A DNA stretch of 64,000 nt from Flavobacterium gelatinilyticum (GTDB lineage: Bacteria > Bacteroidota > Bacteroidia > Flavobacteriales > Flavobacteriaceae). The notes beneath the pieces are model-generated. The model saw only the letters and a program-made list of their open reading frames with translations. It was not told the origin of the DNA and did no database searches. Made by a program: the position numbers and the translations under genes. Positions 27,340 to 35,769 of this stretch are shown here, piece after piece. The DNA lies in the NCBI RefSeq assembly GCF_027111295.1, contig NZ_CP114287.1, positions 1,426,001 to 1,490,000 on the forward strand. The letters run 5' to 3'. Position 1 is the stretch's first letter, and every line of letters starts with the position of its first letter.

Positions 27340-27600
27340 ACCGCAATCCCGATAACTATCGGGAGCTAAGATTTACGCTAAGGGCGCAATTTTAAACCAT
27401 ATAAGCTATATAAGAAAATTAAAGCCAAACTAGATAAATCTTGCAAAGTCGCAGAGTCGCAAAGTTCACTGAATAAACAAACATATAAGTAATATAAGAA
27501 TTTTAAGTTTTCTACTTAATTGAACTTATATTACTTATATGGTTCAAAACTTTGCGACTTTGCGAGATTAAAAAAACTTTGCGAACCTTGTGTAAATTAT
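27340..27600. repeat. Dispersed AAAGTCGCAGAG-type intergenic palindrome
   Basis: This region has no gene. It carries diverged copies of the modules of the element at 23.6-24.0 kb: CCGCAATCCCGATAACTATC, TTGCAAAGTCGCAGAGTCGC, CATATAAGTAATATAAG, and the closing ATGGTTCAAAACTTTGCGAC. It is an additional member of the same dispersed family, about 3.6 kb away from the tandem pair. Confidence 0.8.
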
Positions 27601-27616
27601 CTAATTGACACATTTC

Positions 27617-28465
27617 CTAATTATCTAATTCTAGAAAAGCTTTTCCTAAATACTTAATAATATCTGAGGCTGTAAAGAATTCAAAACCTGTTTTTGGCAG
27701 GGCTAAATCTGCAGTTAATCCGTGAAGGTAAACTCCCATTTTTGAAGCATATTTGGGTTCATAGCCTTGTGCCAGCAGACTTGTCAGGATTCCGGTTAAA
27801 ACGTCTCCGCTTCCTGCTGTTGCAAGTGCAGCGTTTCCGCTGGTGTTTTCATAAACTGAAGTTCGGTTTATGATGAATGTTGGAGCACCTTTCATGACCA
27901 CAATCACTTTGTATTTTTCTGAGAAAGCGATTGTTTTTTGAAATTTCTCGGATTCTGAATTCCACTTTCCAATTAAACGTTCTAATTCTTTTGGATGAGG
28001 TGTCAGAATCGTGTCTTCTGGAACTAATTCCAGCCATGATAAATTTTCGGAAATGATGTTTAAGGCATCCGCATCTAAGACTAATGGTGCTTTATTTATT
28101 CTTAAAAACTCAAACAAAGCTTTTTGTGTTCCGAGTTCCTTTCCTATCCCCGGACCTATCCCAACTGCCTGAGGGATTATTGGAAGATGGATACCGGTTA
28201 TAAAATTTGTGTTTTCATCGGTTACGGTCATTACCTCGGGAATTGCCGTTTGAAGGATTTGATAACCGCATTTTGGTATAAAAGACGTTACGAGTCCGCA
28301 GCCAGATTTCAGGCAGGATTTTGAGGCCAAAACTGCCGCTCCTATTTTGCCGTAACTTCCGGCAGCAATCACGGCGTGGCCCTGTGTTCCTTTATGTGCT
28401 TTGGGGTTTATGGGCTTGTATAGTTTTTGAATTTCTTCTTTTGTGACTAAATAAGGTGATTTCAT
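27617..28465 (-). CDS. nnrD: ADP-dependent NAD(P)H-hydrate dehydratase
   Basis: The 282-residue protein repairs hydrated NAD(P)H (NADHX) using ADP or ATP. It is the carbohydrate-kinase-like YjeF C-terminal domain, with KGTQGHAVIAAGSYGKIGAAVLAS near the N-terminus and the ribokinase-type NAALATAGSGDVLTGIL, where D221 is the expected catalytic base. In many bacteria this domain is fused to an NADHX epimerase; here the epimerase half is absent from the chain, so it would have to be a separate gene elsewhere. It is divergent from the gcvT region. Confidence 0.93.
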   Translation of the reverse strand: MKSPYLVTKEEIQKLYKPINPKAHKGTQGHAVIAAGSYGKIGAAVLASKSCLKSGCGLVTSFIPKCGYQILQTAIPEVMTVTDENTNFITGIHLPIIPQAVGIGPGIGKELGTQKALFEFLRINKAPLVLDADALNIISENLSWLELVPEDTILTPHPKELERLIGKWNSESEKFQKTIAFSEKYKVIVVMKGAPTFIINRTSVYENTSGNAALATAGSGDVLTGILTSLLAQGYEPKYASKMGVYLHGLTADLALPKTGFEFFTASDIIKYLGKAFLELDN

Positions 28466-28519
28466 TTGAGCGGTTTCCTTGCTGTTAGTTTTTTTTTAAA
28501 ACACATAGAGTTATAGGTT

Positions 28520-28527
28520 TATCTTTG
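28520..28527 (+). promoter_or_regulatory. -7 box upstream of the candidate ncRNA
   Basis: TATCTTTG is an exact TAnnTTTG. It would start a transcript near 28533 that covers the hairpin-rich element ending near 28765. A clear -33 is absent. Confidence 0.4.
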
Positions 28528-28682
28528 TGAAAAAGGCATTTCGTTTGTTTCAACAAACAATAGCTGAACGCGCAATAATCATAATTTTATATCTAAACTC
28601 TATACATTTAATTGGTTTCTTTTTATTTTTAAAGTTACATAAAAAATTGAAAATCACGAATTTTCTTAAAAAAACGTCTGTT

Positions 28683-28760
28683 GCAGCCCTGATAGTAGCG
28701 GCATCCTTTTGCTTTTTTCTTTAAAAAGCAAAAGATATAGCGGATAGCAGGAAATAGCTC
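28683..28760 (+). ncRNA. Candidate structured RNA, possibly 6S-like (6S-Flavo)
   Basis: A perfect 12-bp stem, CTTTTGCTTTTT (28706-28717) with AAAAAGCAAAAG (28723-28734), tops a large, nearly symmetric internal loop (GATAGTAGCGGCATC opposite ATATAGCGGATAG) closed by CCCTG/CAGG. A long stem with a central bubble is the architecture of 6S RNA, and the TAGCGG motifs recall a highly conserved Bacteroidota intergenic element. I could not run a covariance model, so the 6S-Flavo assignment is a recollection-based suggestion. Confidence 0.45.
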
Positions 28761-28813
28761 CTAATTATTGCGAAATTTATAATTTAAGAGAGTAAAATTA
28801 GATATTTTTTGAA

Positions 28814-28821
28814 TAGATTTG
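28814..28821 (+). promoter_or_regulatory. -7 box of gcvT
   Basis: TAGATTTG, an exact TAnnTTTG, lies 25 bp before the gcvT ATG. Confidence 0.5.
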
Positions 28822-28846
28822 CAAAACAATTTTATAAAACAACACA

Positions 28847-29929
28847 ATGAAAAATACAGCGCTTACGCACATACATGAAGGTTTAGGAGCGAAAATGCTT
28901 CCTTTTGCAGGTTATAACATGCCTATTACTTATGAAGGGGTTAATGCTGAACATGAAACGGTTCGTAATGGTGTGGGCGTTTTTGACGTTTCGCATATGG
29001 GCGAATTTTTATTGACGGGTCCAAATGCACTGGCTTTGATTCAAAAAGTGACTTCAAATGATGCATCGACGCTGACAATTGGAAGAGCGCAATATTCTTG
29101 TCTTCCTAATAATGAAGGCGGTATTGTTGACGATCTTATCATTTATAAAATGAAGGAAGAACAGTATTTACTGGTTGTAAATGCTTCGAATATCGAAAAA
29201 GACTGGAACTGGATTACGTCTCATAATGATTTAGGGGTAGAAATGAGAAATCTTTCTGACGATTATTCATTATTGGCAATTCAGGGGCCAAAAGCGGTTG
29301 AGGCGATGCAGTCTTTAACTTCTGTTGATTTAGCTGCTATCACATATTACCATTTTGAAGTGGGTGATTTTGCCGGAATCGAAAATGTAATTATTTCTGC
29401 TACAGGTTATACTGGTTCTGGCGGATTTGAAATTTATTGTAAAAACAACGAAGTAGAACAAATCTGGAATAAAGTTTTTGAAGCGGGAGCTTCGTACGGA
29501 ATTAAACCTATTGGTCTTGCTGCTCGTGATACTTTACGTCTTGAAATGGGATTCTGTCTTTACGGAAATGATATTAGCGACACTACTTCTCCGCTTGAAG
29601 CCGGTTTAGGATGGATTACGAAATTTACTAAGGATTTTACCAACTCTGAGGCTCTTAAAAAACAAAAAGAAGCCGGGGTTACAAGAAAATTAGTTGCTTT
29701 TGAAATGCAGGAGCGCGCGGTGCCAAGACACGATTACGAAATTGTAGACGGTGAAGGTAATGTAATTGGAATTGTAACATCCGGAACAATGTCGCCTTCT
29801 ATGGGCAAAGGAATTGGTCTGGGATATGTTACAACTGCAAACAGTGCTGTTGACAGCGATATTTTTATCAGAATCAGAAAAAATGATGTTCCTGCTAAAG
29901 TGGTTAAATTGCCATTCTACAAGAAATAA
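28847..29929 (+). CDS. gcvT: Aminomethyltransferase (glycine cleavage T protein)
   Basis: The 360-residue T protein transfers the aminomethyl carbon from the H protein to tetrahydrofolate, releasing ammonia. Family motifs are [12 protein letters not shown] near 45-56, [20 protein letters not shown] near 84-103, [12 protein letters not shown] near 187 and [20 protein letters not shown] near 225-245. The folate-binding aspartate (VDD) is present. The rest of the glycine cleavage system (gcvH, gcvP) is not nearby, as is common in Flavobacterium. The gene is monocistronic with its own terminator. Confidence 0.95.
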   Translation: MKNTALTHIHEGLGAKMLPFAGYNMPITYEGVNAEHETVRNGVGVFDVSHMGEFLLTGPNALALIQKVTSNDASTLTIGRAQYSCLPNNEGGIVDDLIIYKMKEEQYLLVVNASNIEKDWNWITSHNDLGVEMRNLSDDYSLLAIQGPKAVEAMQSLTSVDLAAITYYHFEVGDFAGIENVIISATGYTGSGGFEIYCKNNEVEQIWNKVFEAGASYGIKPIGLAARDTLRLEMGFCLYGNDISDTTSPLEAGLGWITKFTKDFTNSEALKKQKEAGVTRKLVAFEMQERAVPRHDYEIVDGEGNVIGIVTSGTMSPSMGKGIGLGYVTTANSAVDSDIFIRIRKNDVPAKVVKLPFYKK

Positions 29930-29946
29930 TCAGTAACACTTTATAT

Positions 29947-29990
29947 TAAAATGCATTACAATTTTAAGTTGTAATGCATTTTTTTTATGT
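29947..29990 (+). terminator. Terminator of gcvT
   Basis: The perfect stem AAATGCATTACAA/TTGTAATGCATTT is followed by a T-run. Confidence 0.92.
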
Positions 29991-30068
29991 AAGATTTTTT
30001 AGAAATAATGTAAACCGAAGTTAAAAAATAAACGTAACTTTAAATTAAAATGCTGAGATACAAATTCT

Positions 30069-32099
30069 ATGCGAAAATCTTTATTCCCCCTCTTACTGTT
30101 TACCACTTTCCTATTTGCCCAAAGTAGCGCCGAAACATGCACTATACTGAACAAAATAAATGCCGTTATCCAGACTGAACATTTACGACCTAAACCAGTT
30201 GACGACAGTTTATCTGTTTTTGTGTTTGATAATCTGATTAATGAACTAGATCCTTCGAGAAACATTTTCTATAAAACAGAATATGATGAAATGGCATCCA
30301 AATATCGCTTGAATTTAGACGATCTTATTCTTGAAAATGACTGCAGTTTTTTAAACGATATTACTTCAAAATATATAACCGGATTAAAGAGAACAAAAGA
30401 AGTTCTTGAAAAAATCCAGGCTTCTCCTTTTGATTATTCTAAAAAAGATACGATTCGTTTTTACAAAAAATCATTTCCTTTTTATTTAAAGAAAGAAAAT
30501 CTGGAAAAAGTGTGGCGTAAAAAAATACGTTATCAAATTCTGGATGATATAGCCGAAAGCAGTGAAAACCTGGATTCTATAAAAGCAAATTTTAAATCTA
30601 TTGAAGAAAAATCCAGAACTGCGATTCTGGCAAACGAAATATGCCGTATCAGCACGCTGCTGGAAACGAAAACCAAACAGGATGAGAATCTTTATAATTT
30701 TTTCTGTACTTATTTTGATCCACATACGGCTTATTTCAGCGATGATTCAAAATCGAGTTTTGTAGCTTCTTTATCAAAAGAACATTTGTCATTGGGAATG
30801 ACCGTTAACCTGAATGAGAAAAACGAAATCATTGTACACGAAATAGATCCAAACGGACCGGCATTCCAGACGGGACAGATAAAAAAGGGCGACCAGATTG
30901 TATCGGTTTCCAATCATAAAGAAACTTTACAGGTTTCCTGTTCTTCACTTGAATCTGTATCGACTATGATTTTATCTGAAGCGAATAAAAGTCTTACGCT
31001 TACGCTGAAAAGAAACTCAGGAAAAAATTTCGATGTTTTTATTGAAAAACAGGTAATGAAGGATGAAGATAATTCGGTTTTCAGTTTTATAGTTGGCAAA
31101 GAAAGTAAAATTGGGTATATTAAAATTCCGAGTTTTTATGCCGATTTAGACGGAAACAGCAGAAAAGGCTGTGCCGATGATGTTGCACGCGAAGTTTTAA
31201 AACTGGAAAGAGACGATATAAAAGGACTTGTAATTGATTTAATCGATAATGGCGGCGGTTCTATGGAAGAAGCCATAAAACTGGCCGGAATGTTTGTCGA
31301 TTATGGGCCACTTTCGGTTGTAATTGACCACACACAACAGAAAACCATTATAAATGATCCTTTTAAAGGGTTAATTTACAGAGGTCCAATTGTTATTTTA
31401 GTAAATAGCAATACGGCATCTGCCAGCGAATTTTTCTCTTCGATCATGCAGGATTACAATCGTGCTCTTTTATTAGGAAGCAATACGTTAGGAAAAGCCA
31501 CCATGCAGACTATTCTTTCGCTTGACGAAACAAAAAATACTGATTTTTTAAAAATCACAATTAATAAGTTTTACCGTATTACAGGAAAAAGTCATCAATA
31601 TCGCGGTGTAACTCCGGACGTGGTTCTTCCTGAGTTTTATGAAGATATTTACCAAAAAGAAAGCGGTTTTCCTACTGCTGTTAAAAACGACAGTATTGCA
31701 CCTTTCTTAAAATACAAACCGTACGTAAAAAGAGCTTTAATAGACAAAATAGCTCAAAAAAGCAGTTTGAGGCTCGCAGACAATGCTTATTTTAACGACA
31801 TAAAGAAGATTAACCAGAAAATCGATCAATTGGTTAATTCACCAAAATCTGAAATTCCGATGACGCTGGATGCGGTTTTCAGCCAGAAGAAAGTCGTAAA
31901 TACTTTGTGGAAAGAAATTCACACTTTTAATGACGAAAATAATCCGCTGGATGTTTACAATTCGACCGTAAATCAGTTTTTACTGGGCGCTTCTCCTAAT
32001 GACAAAACAATAAACCAATACCAGATGGATTTGATAAAAACGAATCCTTACTTAAACGAAGCGGTAAATATCATTAAGGACTTCAATACTTCTAAATAA
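30069..32099 (+). CDS. S41A tail-specific (Prc-type) periplasmic protease
   Basis: The 676-residue protein opens with a signal peptide (LFPLLLFTTFLFAQSSA). Next come a long N-terminal helical region, a PDZ domain (about 235-320: LGMTVNLNEKNEIIVHEIDPNGPAF ... KKGDQIVSV), the peptidase core and a long C-terminal helical region (520-676), the layout of Prc/tail-specific proteases. Catalytic Ser451 (NTASASEFF) and Lys476 (LGKATMQ) are 25 residues apart, as in other S41A enzymes. It degrades substrates from their C-termini in the periplasm. The substrate is unknown. Confidence 0.92.
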   Translation: MRKSLFPLLLFTTFLFAQSSAETCTILNKINAVIQTEHLRPKPVDDSLSVFVFDNLINELDPSRNIFYKTEYDEMASKYRLNLDDLILENDCSFLNDITSKYITGLKRTKEVLEKIQASPFDYSKKDTIRFYKKSFPFYLKKENLEKVWRKKIRYQILDDIAESSENLDSIKANFKSIEEKSRTAILANEICRISTLLETKTKQDENLYNFFCTYFDPHTAYFSDDSKSSFVASLSKEHLSLGMTVNLNEKNEIIVHEIDPNGPAFQTGQIKKGDQIVSVSNHKETLQVSCSSLESVSTMILSEANKSLTLTLKRNSGKNFDVFIEKQVMKDEDNSVFSFIVGKESKIGYIKIPSFYADLDGNSRKGCADDVAREVLKLERDDIKGLVIDLIDNGGGSMEEAIKLAGMFVDYGPLSVVIDHTQQKTIINDPFKGLIYRGPIVILVNSNTASASEFFSSIMQDYNRALLLGSNTLGKATMQTILSLDETKNTDFLKITINKFYRITGKSHQYRGVTPDVVLPEFYEDIYQKESGFPTAVKNDSIAPFLKYKPYVKRALIDKIAQKSSLRLADNAYFNDIKKINQKIDQLVNSPKSEIPMTLDAVFSQKKVVNTLWKEIHTFNDENNPLDVYNSTVNQFLLGASPNDKTINQYQMDLIKTNPYLNEAVNIIKDFNTSK

Positions 32100-32230
32100 A
32101 GTTTTTTTGTTTCAGGTTTCAAGTTCAAGGTTTCAGGTTTCAGGTTATTGTTTTGCGTTAATTTTGGCTTGTAAAAGCATCGTTTTTCGCAAACTTGAAA
32201 CCTGAAACCTGAAACAGGCAAAAAAACCTC
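32100..32230. repeat. TTTCAGGTTTCAAG-type inverted intergenic repeat
   Basis: TTTCAGGTTTCAAG and CTTGAAACCTGAAACCTGAA face each other around 60 bp of spacer. Fragments of the same words occur at 26072-26098 and 45482-45540, so this is another dispersed intergenic repeat. Confidence 0.7.
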
Positions 32231-32261
32231 CTAAAAATGCTAAAAAAGTTAATTTTGGATT

Positions 32262-32292
32262 TTGGATAAATAAGGAATAACCTTTATTTTTG
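32262..32292 (+). promoter_or_regulatory. Promoter of yebC
   Basis: TTG (32262-32264), 20 bp and TATTTTTG (32285-32292), both elements exact, with the ATG 23 bp downstream. Confidence 0.65.
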
Positions 32293-32315
32293 CAACACAA
32301 AACTAATAATTAGAA

Positions 32316-33029
32316 ATGGGAAGAGCGTTCGAATTTAGAAAAGGAAGAAAAATGAAACGTTGGTCTGCAATGGCCAAAACTTTTACCAGAATAGGTAAAG
32401 ATATCGTTATGGCCGTTAAAGAAGGCGGTCCTAATCCTGATGCCAATTCCAGATTAAGAGCAGTTATACAAAATGCGAAAGCGGCCAACATGCCTAAAGA
32501 CAATGTGGAGCGCGCGATTAAAAATGCCAGCAATAAAGATACGGCTAACTATAAAGAAATTTTGTTTGAAGGATATGCTCCTCACGGAATTGCAATTTTA
32601 ATTGAAACAGCATCTGATAACAATAACAGAACTGTAGCAAACATTCGCAGTTATTTCAACAAATGCAACGGTACTATGGGAACTCAGGGTTCTGTTGAAT
32701 TTATGTTTGATCACACCTGCAATTTCAGAATTGCAAATAACGGACTTGATGCCGAAGAATTAGAACTTGAACTAATCGATTTTGGTGCCGAGGAAGTTTT
32801 TGAAGACGAAGACGGAATTTTAATCTATGCTCCTTTTGGAAGTTTTGGTGCTTTACAAAAAGAATTAGAAAACAGAGGTCTTGAAATTTTATCTTCGGGC
32901 TTTGAGCGTATTCCGCAAATTACAAAAGAATTAACCGAAGCTCAAGTGGCTGACGTTGAAAAATTAATTGAAAAAATCGAAGAAGATGATGACGTTATGA
33001 ACGTATATCATACTATGAAAGAAGAATAA
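32316..33029 (+). CDS. YebC/PmpR-family DNA-binding regulatory protein
   Basis: The 237-residue protein is a YebC/PmpR (TACO1-like) protein: MGRAFEFRKGRKMKRWSAMAK at the start, IAREIVMA-like GKDIVMAVKEGGPNPDANSRL, and the acidic C-terminus. Family members act as transcriptional regulators or, as shown for TACO1 and some bacterial YebC proteins, aid translation of proline-rich or stalling-prone messages. It is a cytoplasmic single gene with a clear promoter and terminator. Its target is unknown. Confidence 0.93.
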   Translation: MGRAFEFRKGRKMKRWSAMAKTFTRIGKDIVMAVKEGGPNPDANSRLRAVIQNAKAANMPKDNVERAIKNASNKDTANYKEILFEGYAPHGIAILIETASDNNNRTVANIRSYFNKCNGTMGTQGSVEFMFDHTCNFRIANNGLDAEELELELIDFGAEEVFEDEDGILIYAPFGSFGALQKELENRGLEILSSGFERIPQITKELTEAQVADVEKLIEKIEEDDDVMNVYHTMKEE

Positions 33030-33048
33030 TTTTACTTTTTAAAATACA

Positions 33049-33088
33049 CCTTAAAAGCTTCGGATTTCCGAAGCTTTTTTATTTTAAC
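33049..33088 (+). terminator. Terminator of yebC
   Basis: The stem AAAGCTTCGG/CCGAAGCTTT is followed by TTTTATTTTA. Confidence 0.9.
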
Positions 33089-33116
33089 ATCTTTTAGCTT
33101 TTTACAAATAAAAAAT

Positions 33117-33124
33117 TATATTTG
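33117..33124 (+). promoter_or_regulatory. -7 box of the 25-residue microprotein gene
   Basis: TATATTTG is an exact TAnnTTTG, 38 bp before the ATG at 33162 and just after the yebC terminator. Confidence 0.55.
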
Positions 33125-33161
33125 CCGTACCAAAACAATAATTTAACATAATATTAAAGGT

Positions 33162-33239
33162 ATGCAAACATCAAAATACACAAGATTTGCCGTAATCATC
33201 CTGGTAATCTTATTTGTTGTTCTTAGCGTAATCAGCTAA
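33162..33239 (+). CDS. 25-residue single-span membrane microprotein
   Basis: The frame encodes MQTSKYTRFAVIILVILFVV then LSVIS: a short basic N-terminus and a single hydrophobic segment of about 17 residues, the shape of a one-span inner-membrane microprotein. It has its own exact -7 box (33117-33124) and its own hairpin terminator (33254-33295), and no other gene fits between them, so it is a plausible expressed gene. I do not recognise a family. The alternative is that the transcript is a regulatory RNA and the frame is accidental. Confidence 0.55.
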   Translation: MQTSKYTRFAVIILVILFVVLSVIS

Positions 33240-33253
33240 AAAACTATGTAAAG

Positions 33254-33295
33254 AAAAAAGCCTTCTGAAATTCAGAAGGCTTTGTGTTTTATAAA
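33254..33295. terminator. Terminator shared by the microprotein and LamG genes
   Basis: The perfect stem AGCCTTCTGAA/TTCAGAAGGCT is flanked by A-run and TTTGTGTTTT, between convergent genes. Confidence 0.85.
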
Positions 33296-33303
33296 TTATG
33301 CTG

Positions 33304-34182
33304 CTACTTTTTGTTCGTTACTTTAATCAAATAAGAACCTTCCGGCAAATCGCTTATATTAGATCCGTTGGTATCCATTATTTTTTTCCCGTCAAGGAAA
33401 ACTTCAATATTTTTTGAACCTTTATTCACTTCTGCTTTCGCCGCAGGAGTAATCGCTTTTTTGGATGCACTGGCAGACTGCATTGATTCTGCGGCAGGTG
33501 CGGTTGTAGGTTTAGAGCTGTTATATGCTTCTAATACCTGCTCGTCTGTCATAGCCACGCTGTACAATCTTAAATCGTCTATATCAGCATTAATACTCAC
33601 AGCTGTATTTAGCTTTCCTATAGTTAAAATATATCCTTTTGCAGCGCGCTGAATATCAGATGCTGTTTTTAATAATTGTCCATTACGATATATTTTTGAA
33701 ACATTTCCGTCATAAGTAACGCTGTACATATACCAGGTATCTTTTGCCAGCGGTACCTCAGCTGTCATATTATTATTGTCTCCCCAGCCTATTAAGCTTA
33801 AATCTGAATTTCCGGCTGAAACCGGCTGCTGCAATAAGGCAAAATATTGTCCGTTTACGGGCGTACCATAATTAAAAATATTGTTAGCCGTATTGACTGC
33901 ATTAAATTTTACCCAGACAGAAATTGTTTTTGGTTTATTCCCTTGCGGAAGATCTCCTACGACAGCCTGATAAGCTTTATTGATCAATCGCAAAGCTGAT
34001 TTTGGAGTTCCCATTCTGTCGTTTACAAAAACAGGTGCTCCTAAAAAAGCAATTGTTTTATCGTTACTGCTGTTTAAATTACCATTAAAAGTAAATTCCT
34101 GCACAGGATTTTGTGCATTTGCTTTCAAAAACAGTACAAACAGCAGGGCTGTTACTATTTTTTTCGTGTTTGTAGATTTCAT
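33304..34182 (-). CDS. Secreted LamG-domain protein with a short T9SS-like tail
   Basis: From the ATG at 34182 the protein is 292 residues. It has a signal peptide (ALLFVLFLKANAQ) and one concanavalin A-like LamG domain (KPKTISVWVKFNAVN ... WYMYSVTYDGNVSKIYRNGQLL ... INADIDDLRLYSVAMTDEQV). After a linker comes a short C-terminal unit, IEVFLDGKKIMDTNG ... ISDLPEGSYLIKVTN, resembling the type A sorting signal of the type IX secretion system. An upstream start at 34206 is not used because it is a TTG at a promoter-like box. The domain usually binds carbohydrate or acts in adhesion. It is paralogous to the next gene. Confidence 0.8.
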   Translation of the reverse strand: MKSTNTKKIVTALLFVLFLKANAQNPVQEFTFNGNLNSSNDKTIAFLGAPVFVNDRMGTPKSALRLINKAYQAVVGDLPQGNKPKTISVWVKFNAVNTANNIFNYGTPVNGQYFALLQQPVSAGNSDLSLIGWGDNNNMTAEVPLAKDTWYMYSVTYDGNVSKIYRNGQLLKTASDIQRAAKGYILTIGKLNTAVSINADIDDLRLYSVAMTDEQVLEAYNSSKPTTAPAAESMQSASASKKAITPAAKAEVNKGSKNIEVFLDGKKIMDTNGSNISDLPEGSYLIKVTNKK

Positions 34183-34525
34183 CTGAATTATTTGGGGCTT
34201 AGACAAATATCATAAACTGTAAATCTGAAAAAATCAGATTTCAATTTTTTGCATATTATTTTTATAAATTTTGTTAAAAATATAGTTTTCATTCAGCATT
34301 ACCAAACGATTCTTACATGCAGATACACAATTCTCACAAAAACTATTTCAGCATTTATTCTAAATCTATACCACATATTTCAGTCATTAATCAGGCAGAA
34401 AAATAAATTCTAAACCTGCACAAAAAAAGCCTTCTGATTTTCTTCAAAAGGCTTTTCTGCTGACCCAAAAACACTTCATTACTGCTGTGCGGTTAAAAAA
34501 CTAACCTTTTTAAATAACTTAAACC
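34183..34525. other. Gap between the two LamG genes
   Basis: About 340 AT-rich bp hold a minus-strand terminator (34423-34459) for the upstream paralogue and a GATATTTG -7-like box near 34204-34211. No gene is seen. Confidence 0.6.
34423..34459 (-). terminator. Terminator of the second LamG gene
   Basis: On the minus strand AAGCCTTTTGA pairs with TCAGAAGGCTT and a T-run follows. Confidence 0.8.
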
Positions 34526-35389
34526 CTATTTGGAAGTGATTTTTTTAGATTGTGTCCTAGTTACTTTCAATAAATAAGTTCCTTCGGGGAGATCGCTGAT
34601 ATCCATAGAATTATTTCCTATTATTTGTCTGCCCTGCGAATACACTTCTATATTTTTAACGGCATTAGTTACATCATTCGTTGTACTATTAATTTTTTTA
34701 TTTTTAGTTTCAGCTTTTGCAATAGAAATAAGAGGTTTAGAGCTATCATAAAGTTCTTTTACCTGATCATCTGTCAAAGCGTGGTCATATATCTTTAAAT
34801 CATCTATATCTGCGTTAATTCCGACAGTGGTATTAATTTCACCTAGTCTAAAAATATTTCCTTTTGTAGATCGTGACATTCCATCCAGATATTTCAGCAG
34901 TTTTCCGTCACGGTATATTTTAGACATAACACCTTCGTATGTAATAGTATACTGATACCAAATATTTTTTTCCAGCGGCACCGGAACCATAATATCGTTT
35001 GAAGCACCCCAACTTATCAAACTCAATTCTGATTTAGAAGCTGCTACTCCCTGCTGCTGTAAACCACAGTATTCTGTATCATAAGCTGTACCATATCCCC
35101 AAATGTAATTTGTCGAAGCGACCTCATTAAACTTTACCCAGATACTAATTGTTCTGGCGCTTTTACCCTGAGGCAGATTGTCAATTACTGCTTCAAGAGC
35201 TCTATTGTTTAACCGTTGTGCACTTTTTACATTTCCCGACCTGTCGGTAACAAAATTATCAATTCCCATAAACGAGATTGTATTAGCGGTATTAGTCAAA
35301 GTACCGTCAAAACCAAACTCCTGAACAGGGATTTGAGCATAACTATTCAAATAACTTACAAATAATACTGTAAGCAGTAATTTTTTCAT
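34526..35389 (-). CDS. Secreted LamG-domain protein, paralogue 2
   Basis: The 287-residue protein has the same architecture as its neighbour: signal peptide (LLTVLFVSYLNSYAQ), LamG domain (ARTISIWVKFNEVAS ... WYQYTITYEGVMSKIYRDGKLL ... INADIDDLKIYDHALTDDQV) and a closing IEVYSQGRQIIGNNS ... ISDLPEGTYLLKVTRT, then a short Lys-rich extension. Both proteins open with PVQEF-F-G-L and share wording throughout, so they arose by a local duplication. The C-terminal unit is like the T9SS type A signal, but a basic tail after it (QSKKITSK) is unusual. The function, probably carbohydrate binding or surface attachment, is inferred. Confidence 0.8.
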   Translation of the reverse strand: MKKLLLTVLFVSYLNSYAQIPVQEFGFDGTLTNTANTISFMGIDNFVTDRSGNVKSAQRLNNRALEAVIDNLPQGKSARTISIWVKFNEVASTNYIWGYGTAYDTEYCGLQQQGVAASKSELSLISWGASNDIMVPVPLEKNIWYQYTITYEGVMSKIYRDGKLLKYLDGMSRSTKGNIFRLGEINTTVGINADIDDLKIYDHALTDDQVKELYDSSKPLISIAKAETKNKKINSTTNDVTNAVKNIEVYSQGRQIIGNNSMDISDLPEGTYLLKVTRTQSKKITSK

Positions 35390-35769
35390 GATAATAGATT
35401 TAGGGGAATATTAACGTACTCCGTTAATTTTATACCGCTAAACTATTGCTTTTATGTCATTCGTCGAAAATTTTTTCGGTGACTAACCAAAATAATCGTT
35501 TAAATCACCTAAAATGATGATTTCCATTTCATATTAAATTATACTATTTTCTGCTTTTTCATTAAAATATTAAATTTATTTCAACATAAAACTCCTATTC
35601 CTACGTATAAATACGGCATCAATACATAAATAAAAATAATTAACATTTCTTGTCCGAATAATTCATTTTACCTAAAAATTAGACTGTATTGTTAATTTTA
35701 AAATTGCAGACATAAAAAAACTCCATCCGTTTTACCGAATGGAGTTTTTATATTTTATAAGTAAATTAA
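35390..35769. other. Intergenic gap upstream of the second LamG gene
   Basis: The 380 AT-rich bp contain only the minus-strand terminator of the cysteine synthase-family gene (35713-35757). No gene or repeat is recognised. Confidence 0.6.
35713..35757 (-). terminator. Terminator of the cysteine synthase-family gene
   Basis: On the minus strand the stem AAACTCCATTC pairs with GGATGGAGTTT and runs into TTTTTATG. Confidence 0.85.

Larger units (their letters stand above)
28466..28846. other. nnrD-gcvT intergenic region
   Basis: The 381 bp hold a -7 box TATCTTTG (28520-28527), a candidate structured RNA (28683-28760, separate entry) and the gcvT promoter box TAGATTTG (28814-28821). A GTG-started frame at 28527-28724 exists but runs into the RNA hairpin and is not believed. 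Confidence 0.6.

Noticed and set aside
28527..28724. 65-codon GTG-started frame upstream of gcvT
   Set aside because: Its start is inside a -7 box and its end is inside the 12-bp RNA stem; the composition is unlike a protein.
28822..28846. Glycine riboswitch upstream of gcvT
   Set aside because: Only 25 bp separate the promoter box from the start codon, too short for the aptamer.
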